Source: Dacryopinax spathularia (taxonomy: Eukaryota; Basidiomycota; Dacrymycetes; Dacrymycetales; Dacrymycetaceae). Taken from it: a stretch of 64,000 bases of DNA. Shown here piece by piece: positions 23,859 through 34,231 of the stretch. Positions within the stretch are counted from its first letter, which is position 1; every line of letters starts with the position of its first letter. The stretch covers positions 1,364,001 through 1,428,000 of the forward strand of contig JBBPFI010000005.1 of the NCBI GenBank assembly GCA_037974965.1, read 5' to 3'. The notes beneath the pieces were generated by a model, which was given only the letters and a program-made list of their open reading frames with translations, had not been told where the DNA came from and searched no databases. Made by a program: the position numbers and the translations under genes.

Positions 23859-24723
23859 ATGAGCCAGAACACGCACAAGGTTGGCACCTATCTACGTAGA
23901 GGCAGCAGGGCTGAGTGTAGCGGTGCACAGCAAGCGTCATTGAACTGGCCGGCAGCGCACGGCATTCGACAACTGGCTCTCTGCACGAACTGAGTATGCC
24001 AACATGCGGCGGTGTAGGTCTATGATTATACTCTGACCTTCCAGTTGCAGAGAAGGTTCATATGGCGGGTGAAATGATACTATTGCAAGGCAAATTTCTC
24101 TTCATTCGTCACGAATCCGCGATGCGTTCTTCTTGATGGCCGCGTCGTTGTTCAGTAAGCCTTCCGTCTCCACACGTCTCCACACGTTGAGCTGAAGGGA
24201 TCTAACCCAGATCTTAGTTTCCTTTGGAATGCCCAAGTCTCACATATCCTGCATGGGGGTCATGTACTCTGTTATTGCTTCGAAACAGCGTCGCAATCGC
24301 TTACGAGATCGCACCTGGCCAGATTCTCAGGCGTCCTCTTCGTCGGTTCACGGTCCGCGGGACTTGTGCTTGCCTTCCGTACCTGGGCGATATGGGAACG
24401 CACTTCAGTTATTGGCCGGATGGACGTTGCGGTCCGTACGCGGCTGCGGACAAACCCACGAGGGCCCCGCAGCTGCTTCTACCCCGAGGACGTTCATGTC
24501 CTTGGCCGTTTACGAGTCTAGCGGGTGCGTGTTCCATCACGCTATTTTTGCTCCAGCTGGTTGTGACATTTATAGTCCTCTTGGTCATCCTGCGTGGGCT
24601 TTGTTATCGTGCGTTTTGCGCCTTGTTTACCTCTATGAATGGCTGCCGCTGACAGGTGTGACAGTCAGCCTTTGCCGAGCCGCCGTTACTATTGGGACCC
24701 TATGGAGACGATACGTGTCATGA
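23859..24723 (+). pseudogene. Degenerate DUF6533 copy
   Basis: Family traces in the right order: a start at the ATG at about 23859 (MSQNTHKVG), LTFQLQRRFIWRVK near 24045 with a garbled second helix, then SHISCMGVMYSVI (compare the CRGAMYSVM segment of the 25677 copy) and scattered pieces of the LAFRTWAIWER helix in changing frames. Several frame changes and stops; clearly non-functional. Confidence 0.6.
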
Positions 24724-25676
24724 CTCTTATTAGGTGCCAAAGCCGTCTGAGGGTTCAGCCTGAGGACCGAGTACATCTCCTTAAGGTATACCGAACGTTA
24801 TCATTGCTCATCTGAAACGGGGACGTGTTCCGTGGCGCCCGTCATCGCATCGCCGCACTCGAAGATGACCATCATCAAGTCAGGACCATGGTTCATGCGA
24901 CGTTGTAATAAGCGCTGGCGATAAGCTGTCTGAGGCTTCTTGACAGTTGTAGTGCGTTGCGGAGCGCTGGCAATGTCTCACAAACACTCTACAGCCGTTG
25001 CGGGCTACCGGATATTATTCCAGTGTAACACGCTCTTTCTGCGTTTCTGCACCTTCCTTTCTGATAGAATTCACAGTATAAACATCTTTCGATTCTATCT
25101 CCTGAGTCTCGGGACGTTGTGCTGAGAATACCCTGCTGGGATGAGGTGGCAGCAGTCCTTCTGAGGTGGCAGCGCTGCTTTAACTCAGTCCAAGCCAGCG
25201 AAGCTGAGGGCAGTAAATAGGCGACCGCGACCGGTATCCTCGTTGGCTGGGTAAGCAAGTTCCCTAGGACGAAAGGCTGTTCCCCAGCATCGTATCGATC
25301 CGATACAGCCTATGCATGCTGGAAGATTAGCATCGCCCTATCAAGTTTCAGTTGGACTGTGCCCGTTTGCGGTCAGAATCCAATGCAACACTAGACGAAC
25401 GCTGGCAATGCCCGGCAGAAACTCTCGTATGCCGCGAGAAGGACCGTAGGCGCCGTACATGAATTCAACATATCTGCACCTTTGGCACTCGCAGCACCAC
25501 GAACAGCGCTGGGACATGAAGATCTTCTCCTCGGCGCCGCCCTTCTGTCAGGATGTTCGAGCGGACTGCAGAAGTAGCGGAAGTGTGCCTCTCTTCAGCG
25601 CTGCACCGTATAGACTCGCTCCTATATCTATCCCGCAGTAAACCGCCCAGAGTACAGACGTTCAAGATTCTCAAAC
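24724..25676. other. Intergenic, no gene recognised
   Basis: Short frames without motifs. The last 150 bases are the probable promoter of the next gene. Confidence 0.4.
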
Positions 25677-27046
25677 ATGTCTTCAAGCATAGACGGACTG
25701 GGCCAGTATGACGTGGACGAAGCCGTGAGTCACTCGCCAAGCAGGTGGGCGTTGTCCGCGTTAACTTTGTTTACTGACGGCTTGCAAACCATAGTTCGGA
25801 ATCTGTGCGTCCCGAAGACCGCTCCTTAGACCCAGTGGCTGATACGTTGTCAGGCGTTGCCGCAGCATTGTTGGTCTGTCTAATGCGTGGCTGCCTTAGC
25901 GATGGTAGTCCTGATCCAGTTTACAGCTGTACGATTACCTCTTAACTTTTCCGCTGGAGAAGGAGTTTGTGTGGAACGCCAAATGGACCTGTGGAAAAGC
26001 GCTTTTCATCTTCATCCGATATACGGCGTTTTTCTTCGTTCCAGCTTTTCTTTTCGGTACGTCCTCTCTAGGAAGTCAACGGCAAAGTGGACTGACGGCT
26101 ATCCTACCAGTCGCATATGGGAATCCTGTCTCAAACACAACGTGCAGAGGCGCCATGTATTCCGTAATGGGTATGTCTCTAGTGTCCTCTCGAGCGGACG
26201 TCCAAGTTTGACAGAGTTGGAAGCTGTGACCTTCGTCATTTCTCTCTGCGCTGGGCTCGTTCTGGCTTTGCGCACCTGGGCCATTTGGGAGCGCAACCCT
26301 ACCATCGGCGTGATCGTCGGCGTCGCGTGGGTTGCCAATTCAGTGATTGTCCTGGTCAACACTGGTTACGCCATCGAAGGTGTTATTCCCTATGCCAACG
26401 CTGTTATTCCGGGTGTGGCTGGGTGTGGCCCTACCTACAATGACTCGGCGGCCTCTGCTGCTCTCAAAATATTTTACTCCTTGGCGGCCTACGAAGGACG
26501 TAAGTGGGTGTATCCTCCTGATATAAGATATTGACAGGTATTGCGCCAGTGGTTTTCTGCCTGACCGTTCTACGCGGGCTGCGTTACCGTAAGACTCTAT
26601 CTGCTGCGGTGAAGCCCAACTAGCCGTATTTACCCCCTGACAGTGTATCGCCCCACGCCGCTCACCTTCACTTTGTATCGGGATGGTCAGTCACCAGACC
26701 ACATACCTTGCATGTATCCACTAATGCTGTGTTCTGGGGGCAGCGTTTCTCGCCTCTATCTGCCTCCTGAGTATAAGCCCTGGCCCCTTTGTTCGTGTAC
26801 AGAATGGACGCTGACATCCTGTAAGCGCTCACCATCGTCGATGCTCGAATTTCCAGCACCGACAGTCCTCAGTTCTGCCTACCATATTTGATCAGCCTTG
26901 CGTTCTATTTTGTTTGCCCTTGTCGTATCGTTCTGAACCTCCGACAATCTGTCGGACAAGTTGATGGGTGGGACCTGGCCACTACAGTAATTGGAAGTAA
27001 TGATAGCAGTGCTGATGTATCCATCACATCAACCGTGGAGGTGTGA
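25677..27046 (+). CDS. DUF6533 multi-pass membrane protein
   Basis: The best preserved copy. ATG at 25677 (MSSSIDGLGQYDVDEA), then an exon with LYDYLLTFPLEKEFVW and CGKALFIFIRYTAFFF near 25930. After a 58-base intron ending taccag it reads VAYGNPVSNTTCRGAMYSVM. A further exon carries FVISLCAGLVLALRTWAIWE, IGVIVGVAWVANSVIVLVNT, a GCGPTYNDSAASAA loop and SLAAYEG. Later exons give VVFCLTVLRGLRY, VYRPTPLTFTLYRDG and VCPCRIVLNLRQS, ending at the TGA at 27044-27046. About seven helices are predicted. The last introns were not fixed exactly. Closest to the copy at 10827, same strand and same exon plan. Confidence 0.72.
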
Positions 27047-27393
27047 GGGAGTCAGGGAGAGGCCGATAGGAGCGATTTGTGCCAGCTACGTTCTCTAGAT
27101 ACCATGTTAACTATGAACCTATGCATCATACCATCCATTCTATCAAGAGTCTCGGACGCTCGATCAAAGCGTAGAGGAACTCCGAAGCGTGCAGAGGTTA
27201 CGCGAGCTGACGGATGAGTTACCCCCTTAGGCTATTGCACCGCTAATCATCCGGGAGTGGGGGGAGTGGGAGCATTTTCTACGCAATGAAGGATCAACAA
27301 CATGATCTTAGGCGTGGTCATATATCGAGCAGCAACGATCGCACAGTCATGAAATATTGCAGCTGCTGTGTATACGATATGATGATACAGAGA

Positions 27394-30300
27394 TTATGAT
27401 TCGAGAAACTTGAGCAGAGCGGCTTCACCCTTCTTCTGCAAGAGGCGTTGAACAGCAAGCAGCCGCTCGATCTCGTCTGGCGAAAGAGGAAAGGAGCCAT
27501 CTTCGTTCTTCGGCGCGGATTTCGTAGGGGGAGATAACGTGCTGTTCTGATGGCTAAGAGTCCGCTTGAGCGATGGCAGCTTCAGGGTGAACGAGCCGTC
27601 TTCCTTCTGCTTGACTGTGATGCTCGGTTTTGGCTGTGGAGAGGATGGAGCGGAAGCGACTATCCTTGGTGATGAGGGGTGTGAGCTCTTGGGGAACGTC
27701 AGCTGGGTTCTAGGGCGGGAAAGATGGGACACATACGGAAGACATCGCCATCTGCACATCCTTCCTCAGCTGCTCCCGTGCGGCGGACAAGACATCCGAC
27801 TTCTCGCCAGGCGTGTCGCTGCATCCTCCAAACCGGGTAGGAAGAGCAGGACTGCCGTTGACCCGCATTACCGCATGCGTTTTTTGAGAATTTGGAGTGG
27901 AAGGATAGCCCGGAGGAGTGTCGTTCGTCTTGTCCCTCAGAGGTTTTGGCTGGGAGATACCGAGCCCAGTCGGTCGTCCGGCCGAAGAAGACTGCTCCGT
28001 GTGTGCAATCGACATCAACACCTGATCAGCGTTAGACCTCGTCCCGAATCGTACGCCAAGAACGCACTTCAGCCGCATCCTCCTCTTTCATGTGCAAATC
28101 TTCCACATCCGGCGAAGGAGAAAGCGCCTTGATCAGCGGTGACGCTTCCACGACGGGTGGAGGCAGCTGGAGATCATCTTCCATCGGCTCGCTGACCGGG
28201 TCGCTGGAGATCTCTTCTTCGGGGATGGAGCTGAGGGAGGATAATGAGGATAGCGGGGAGGAGAACGCGCTGTCCAACCCAGCAGTTCTCGTTAATGGCG
28301 GATCGGGGAGAGGAGTGAGCATGTCGGTCGGCGCTTCGGATGTCCGTACAGACCTATCCCACAGCGTCAATCTCTCGAGATGGCGGAAATGAGGGAAAGG
28401 ACGTACTCGGTAACAGCAGGATCCGGCTGCCTGCCATGCAACGCATCCCAGAAATCGAGTATGATCGTCTTCTCCGGTATCCGATATCGTTTCCCATTGA
28501 TGATCACATTCTCCACCTTCATAGACGATAGGTCCTCATCAGGGAAGACGACGTCGATTATGCCATTATTCGGTCTGTTTCGCTCCTTTACATCGATCGT
28601 CTTGACGCCCTTAGCTGGTATGCGCTTCATTGGCTGTTGGAGAAGGTCATCAGTTGATCGAAGGAGGTGTGAGAGAAGGAAGGGAAGAGACACACGAAGA
28701 CCTGCTCCACATGAAGCGGACACTGCCATTTCTTCCAGTTCGCGGGCGGATGCACAAGCGGCGGATCAAGACAATCATAATGCCAATGCTGGGTACAAAA
28801 GTCGCACGAGATGATCGGCCTTGGGATACTCCGAGTCGCGCCTGCACGAGTCTTGCGCTGCGCGTCGGGGAGGGCGATGGGGATTGCGGGGCCTTTGCAT
28901 TTGTAGCAGAGGATCGGCTTGCCGTTCTTGTCTTTTAGTCGGTAGGGGTCGCGTTCTTCTACGGCGCCGTATTTGCTAGGCAAAGCGTCAGATAACCAGC
29001 AATGGAAGAAAGACAAAGAGCAGAAGCGCACTTTAGTCGGCCGCCCCGAGCCTGGCCCTGTTGCACGTACTCCCCGCTCGGCCCTGTCGTCACTGCCGAC
29101 CCTCTCAGCTGCACGTCAAGGAAAAGCCAAAGCAGGAAACACACCATTCTTGAAATACTCTCGGATCGGATCCGGCAATTTATATATCTTCGGCGACTCG
29201 CTCTCCACTTTCTGTGCAAGCGCGCCAAAGAACCGGTTGGTCGGCTTCGGATGTGGTTGCTACAGTCACCGCAATAATCAGCCACTGCAGGCCAACGCGC
29301 AAAAGAGAACGAAGCACGAAAGAAAGAACGAAAGGAAGGAAGGAAGGAAGGAAGGAAGGAAGAAAGGAGGGATGGAGGGATGGAGAGAGAGACGCACCCG
29401 GTTGTATAAGCACACACCGCAGTACCATTTATCCTCCGGAATATCGTCTACCTCGACAGGCGGGTTGAGGCAGAGGAAATGATAGCTCCTCGGACAGCCG
29501 TCGCAGCATATAAACTCGCCTATCCCTCCGCACGTCTCGCAGTACTCTCTGTTCGTCTGCATCTGCCCACCAAATCAAAAATCGCTCAATCAGCGCGGTC
29601 CAGTGGTACGTTGGGTGGAAGGGCGACGCACCGGCTGTTCATCCTTAACGCCGCCGCCCATTTCCTTCTCCTTCCCCTTCCCCTTGACATCCACCTTCTG
29701 CCGCTTGGACGGTCGCTCGTTCCCGTCCTCTGTGCCGTTGGAGGCCCCGTTGGGTTGTAAGGACGAGGAGGTGGATGGACCCGCCGTGGAGGAGGGTGGC
29801 GTTGATTGGCCTGCTGGCGCGGGCGAGTCGGACGACGGCCGGCTGGAGCGGAGTGTCCGCTGGACACGGTTCACAGCTGTTGATTTCGCATTCGGGCTGT
29901 CGATATTGTTCACCAGTTGCATGTAGAGTAGAGCAAGAGTCATGTGTTGACGGTGGGAAAGTAGTAGTAACGCGATGTGGCGACACGAGGCGTAATAACG
30001 AGCAGACAAAAAATTGGCAGGACGCGGGTCAGCCAATCATCTAAATCGCGTCAAGCAGCAAAACGACACGCACCCAAGCGCCGCCCCCCTCGTACTCCTC
30101 TTCGGCTTCCCCACCCCCTCCTCCTCCCCACCCACCAAAACAACAGGCGGAGCCTCCAGACTCCCCGCACCCGGTGGCAAAGCTCCATGCCCCGTGTAGG
30201 TCGTCCCTAGGTCCACAGCGGGCAAGTACCGATTTGCGCCTGTTCGGGTAAGCATGGGCAGTTTCTGACCGTGGTGCGAGGAGGTGTTTGTGATGTACGA

Positions 30301-30408
30301 GAGCGGGGGAGGAGCGGGCATAAGTTCTGTGGCGAGGGATGGGTCGGACGTGGGAAGGTCGGACGGTTGGCGGGGCGGCGGCGGCGGGTTGAGCGCAGGG
30401 AGGGACAT
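27394..30408 (-). CDS. RCO1: Rco1-like double-PHD chromatin protein
   Basis: Nine exons fit: 30074-30408, 29632-29896, 29398-29562, 29141-29259, 28702-28975, 28407-28633, 28068-28371, 27737-28021 and 27394-27702, giving 760 residues. The first PHD finger (YCETCGGIGEFICCDGCPRS, then HFLCLNPPV and WYCGVC) is in exon 3. A second zinc-finger region (LCYKCKGP, CDFCTQHWHYDCLDPP, WQCPLH) is in exon 5. Exon 6 carries KVENVIINGKRYRIPEK, typical of the family. This order is that of Rco1, a subunit of the Rpd3S histone deacetylase complex, which keeps transcribed genes deacetylated. The introns before exons 7 and 9 are only 35 and 34 bases. Intron 3 holds an AAGG microsatellite. A broken copy of the last exon lies at 9735-9960. 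Confidence 0.85.
29331..29363. repeat. (AAGG)n microsatellite in an intron of the Rco1-like gene
   Basis: About eight copies of aagg in a row, inside the intron 29260-29397. Confidence 0.9.
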
Positions 30409-31265
30409 CGTCGTTTCGTGTGGTATGACTCAAATGGAGGATATATGCCTGATTTATAGGAGTGGTTAGTAGACATATAGGATGGAAGGGTGTACGTACT
30501 ACTTTGATGGGGGAGAGTGAGGTGCGTGGTTTGCCCCCCACGCGCGGTAAGCTCCGGACTTGGGTCAGGCGGGCCTCAGAGCCTCAAGGCCTTCCGTACT
30601 AGTGCTCTAGCCGCCAGTCAATTTTCGCCTTCTTCCACAGACAGCAGCTGTCGCCAGGTAGAACCAGGAGAAAAGCAGATCAGGTATCGGATATGCACAG
30701 AGTAGACAGCGGGCGGAGAAAGGGGCGCGCAGAGAGGCAAAAAGAGTGAGCGGCGCTTGAGGTGTGAGGCCAGAGATGGAGGGAGGGAGCTGGTCAGTGG
30801 GTGACGAGACGCGCGGGCGAAAGACGAGCGGCTCCGCGCCGAGTCTCTTTCCTCCTCCTCTTGCGCCCGGGTTGCATCCCATTGGCCTGGTACCCCATTG
30901 TCACCTTGATTAGGGTGTATAGAGGGAATAGTAGGTATACTACACGCTGTAAAGGTATTGTAACAAGACTAGAGGGTTGGTGATATATGTATTTGTCGCT
31001 CCCTCCTGCGCTCGTCGAGCAGTGCTCTCCTCCACCTTCCATACCAGTCCAACCTGAAGCAGTATCGTGCTGCCCTACAAGATGAGAACGATCAATAGTC
31101 GTACCGGTCCTCGTCCGTCTCCTTGTTATACATCCGTCCATATTCCACGAGCGTCCTACATAAGAAGCAGTCAGCATGGGTCCAAAGCTCGAACCAGCAA
31201 CAAAGGGCAACGAGGAACAAAAGGGTATCCAAAGCTCTGCGCTTGGTGATGGTATCACCTCTCAG
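30409..31265. other. Intergenic, no gene recognised
   Basis: Upstream region of the Rco1-like gene and 3' flank of the GT90 gene. Only short frames without motifs. Confidence 0.5.
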
Positions 31266-33715
31266 TCAGGACGGTCCGTTTGCCAACGATGCCCTCCTGC
31301 TGCGCGCAGCGTACCACCGCAAGAAGAAGAAAGAACGAAAGCGACCGGACGAGCCGGCAGATGCGGCGATGAAGCAACGCAAGAAACGAACGCACGTAAA
31401 CCACGCCCCCTCAACATCTTCCTGCCTCTGCCTATCCTCCGCCCACCTCCTCCCAGCCTCGGCGATCTTCCTCGCTTCCTTATCGTTCGCTTCGAAGTAT
31501 AGGAGCAGGGCAGGCAGGTCGGACAGGTCGGGCTGCGTACGAGTGTCAGATGCTCATCCTCGTTAAGGGGGATAGACGAAAGCAAAACGTGAGTAGGCTA
31601 AGCAGATGACGTCGAGGCCTCCGACGCCCTCAAAGTACAGGCGACGGGGAGCAACAAGCTGAACCGGAGGAGGAGGCCAATTGTCCAATGGCAAGGAAGG
31701 GGGTAGGAAGAGTGAGAAGAACCTGATGAGTGCATGGACGCACCATAACAGGCACCCAATGCACCCAAGCCCTACTCCTCTCACTCGCCCAACTCCGAAA
31801 CACGCCCGCCCGGAAGACCAACCCCCCGCTCAAAAGCATCTCCGGAAACCTGTGTTCCTCACCCTCGAGCGCTAAATCGAGCAAGAACTTGTGTTTCTTC
31901 TCTGAAGAGCGGATGAGGGCTCGCTGTTGGGGGGTGAGGGTGTCCCAGTTTGGGGTTGGTGGAAGTGAGGAGGCGGAGGAGGAGGGAGGGGAAGAGGGGA
32001 AGAAGGAGATGTCGAGTAGGGTGTCGAGTTGCGGTGTTGGCGCTAGGACGAACCCCCTGCCCCGGGGGAGAAGGGTTTGGGGAGCGCGTTTCGAGGGGTA
32101 GAGGATGTTGTGTAGTGGGTGAGGGGTGCCGTCCGGCGGGGCGGGGCCGCGCTGCGCACATAATGTCAAGTTTAGCCAAATGTGTAGAATGAGTATAAGA
32201 GGATAGGGAGTGTGAGCTTACCCAGAATAAGCTGATTTTTCGGGTTTCCCAACCTACGTCGCCCTCCCTCCACTCGCCTCTCTCCCTATCCCGCCTCACT
32301 TCCCCTCTGGGCCACCCCACAGGCATGACCACATCCGTACTCCCACCCCCACCCACGAAACCCAGCACGGGCGTAGCCCACCCGAGCAACTTCTCCTCCT
32401 CCCACTTCGCATGCAAGCTACGCAGATACGGGTGCCGGCATGGGTCGAGTCCCTCTCTGGGCCAGTATAAGAAGGTCAACCCGGGCTCAGGGGCGGGAGA
32501 GAGCGTGAGTGGGGACGGGGGTGGGCAGGTCTGGGAGGGCGAGGAGAGCGAGGGGAGGAGGAGCGAGGTGTAGGTTGTTGGTGAGAGCGGGGAGCTGCTG
32601 GAGTGGGCGGAGGAGAGTATGTCGGTTGTCGTTACTGGGAGGGCGTGTCTCGGCCTGGGCTGTGTGCATACATTCCATGCATGAGTACTCCACATCTAGA
32701 GGGAGAACGGAGCGCTTACCGCTGTTGATATCGCTACGCGCAGGTCGGGCAAATCCCTCGCAAAACCCCCAACGACGCCCTCCACCCCTCTAGCCCACTC
32801 CAACTCCCTCTCACTCGCTCCTTCCTGCATTTCGATCGCCACCCGTCCCCGCCGGACGGAAAGGGTGAACGTGTTGGGTTGTTTTGCTAGTTCTTGTTGG
32901 AACCGGCTGAGGGCGCTGGGGGGGAGGGGGGAGAAGATTTGGAGGAGGGGGGGAGGGAGGGGTGGGGGATGGGAGTGAGTGAGTGGATAAATGCGGTATG
33001 CTGTTTGAGGGGGTTAGTACATCTCTCCGGTTGGAGCAGGAGGAGCAGAATTATGGTAGGGAAGCGAAAAAGCGGCATGTATGCGTGATGTAGCGCAGCC
33101 GGAGAACATAAGGAGGTGATGGTGAGGAAGAAGAGCAGTAAGGAAGCGCTCACCATCCGGCGGCCCCCTCCCCCCCTCCATCTCCGCATACTCCTCCTCC
33201 CACTCCGCCATGCTCCTCACCTCCCTCGCCCTCTCCTGGTCAAACGCCGCCGCCGCCCTCTCCAGTATCTCCGTCACAGGATGCTCGAACGCCTCTTTCC
33301 CCACTCGGACCAGTCCGTCCGAGCCGAACGTGTGCTGCATGCTGCTTGGTACGCTTGGGGCTTGCTGGACGTGCTGCTGAGAGGGGTGGGACGGGTCGTT
33401 CGAGACGGCGTCGTAGTGCTCATCGAGCCATTTCAACCTCGGATCTTGTTCTCTCGCTCGTCCATGCAGTCCCAGCCCTCCGTTCCTCAGCTGTCTCCCC
33501 GCGCCTGCTCCTCCGCCAGCCCGGCCGAGGACAACCCAGCCAGCCAATCCAAGTAGGAGCAAGAGCCAGAGTCGGGGTGGCACGGCTGCTATTGCGCGTC
33601 GCACCGGTAAGGGAAGGGGAAGTGAGAGAAGAAATCGCTGAAGACGGCGGGAGAGGGAGCCTCGCGATTGGAGGGCGCTGATTGGGCCTCCTACGGGGGG
33701 GAGGAGGGAGGGCAT
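31266..33715 (-). CDS. CAP10-type glycosyltransferase (GT90-like), type II membrane protein
   Basis: Exons 33154-33715, 32720-33000, 32222-32659, 31744-32151, 31396-31532 and 31266-31299 give about 619 residues. Near the N-terminus a basic stretch is followed by one membrane helix (LWLLLLLGLAGWVVLG), as in Golgi type II transferases. The family match comes from FTLSVRRGRVAIE, STDVVMPVGWPRG, ISLFW-RG at an exon joint, and above all HKFLLDLALEGEEHRFPEML with GGLVFRAGVF and WVHWVPV, which correspond to the CAP10 sugar-nucleotide-binding end; then DLSDLPALLLYFEAND. CAP10 proteins of basidiomycetes add xylose or related sugars to glycans. The frame is open upstream to about 33890 without an ATG, so a small first exon may be missing. 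The last exon is short and its acceptor uncertain. Confidence 0.75.
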
Positions 33716-34231
33716 CGCGTCGTCGTCGTCTTCTTCTACTTCTCCTGCTACCGACGACCACCACGAATCACCAACAGGCAGAGAAGACGACGAACCAGAG
33801 AGCGTGATCGTCGTGCGCGATGGCAAGGGTGATGAGCAGAGAGAGACCCGATCGGAATTTTCACCCTCCTCAGGACGCGTCCGAACCCATTCCGGCCACG
33901 AGACGCCTTACACCTCCGAACCTTAATCAACGCCACGATCCCACCGATAGGGTTGCGGGGACGTGTCTTTGCTGATTGGATGGGTCCCGTTGGGTGAAGA
34001 GCGAGTCAGGGACTACTGTACTGAGCGACGGGCGCCGGGATGCCGGGGTGAAGATCATTGTTGAACTTCTTGGGAATTCTCGTTCATCTGCAGCTTGCAT
34101 AGTTCTACCTCTGTCCATCTACAGACAAGCACATGTCGTATATGCGCTAATATACAACGCCTCGAGCTCGCACAGCGGGAGTAGCATAACCACTGTGGCC
34201 CTCAGGCTCGCCGTTCACCTTCAACTACTTA
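33716..34231. other. Promoter of the GT90 gene and 3' flank of the ALKBH1-like gene
   Basis: The frame of the GT90 gene stays open to about 33890, so a first exon may lie here. Otherwise no gene is seen. Confidence 0.4.

Noticed and set aside
28973-29482. Plus-strand open frame of 169 codons across the Rco1-like gene
   Set aside because: Antisense to clear PHD-finger exons and partly made by the AAGG microsatellite.
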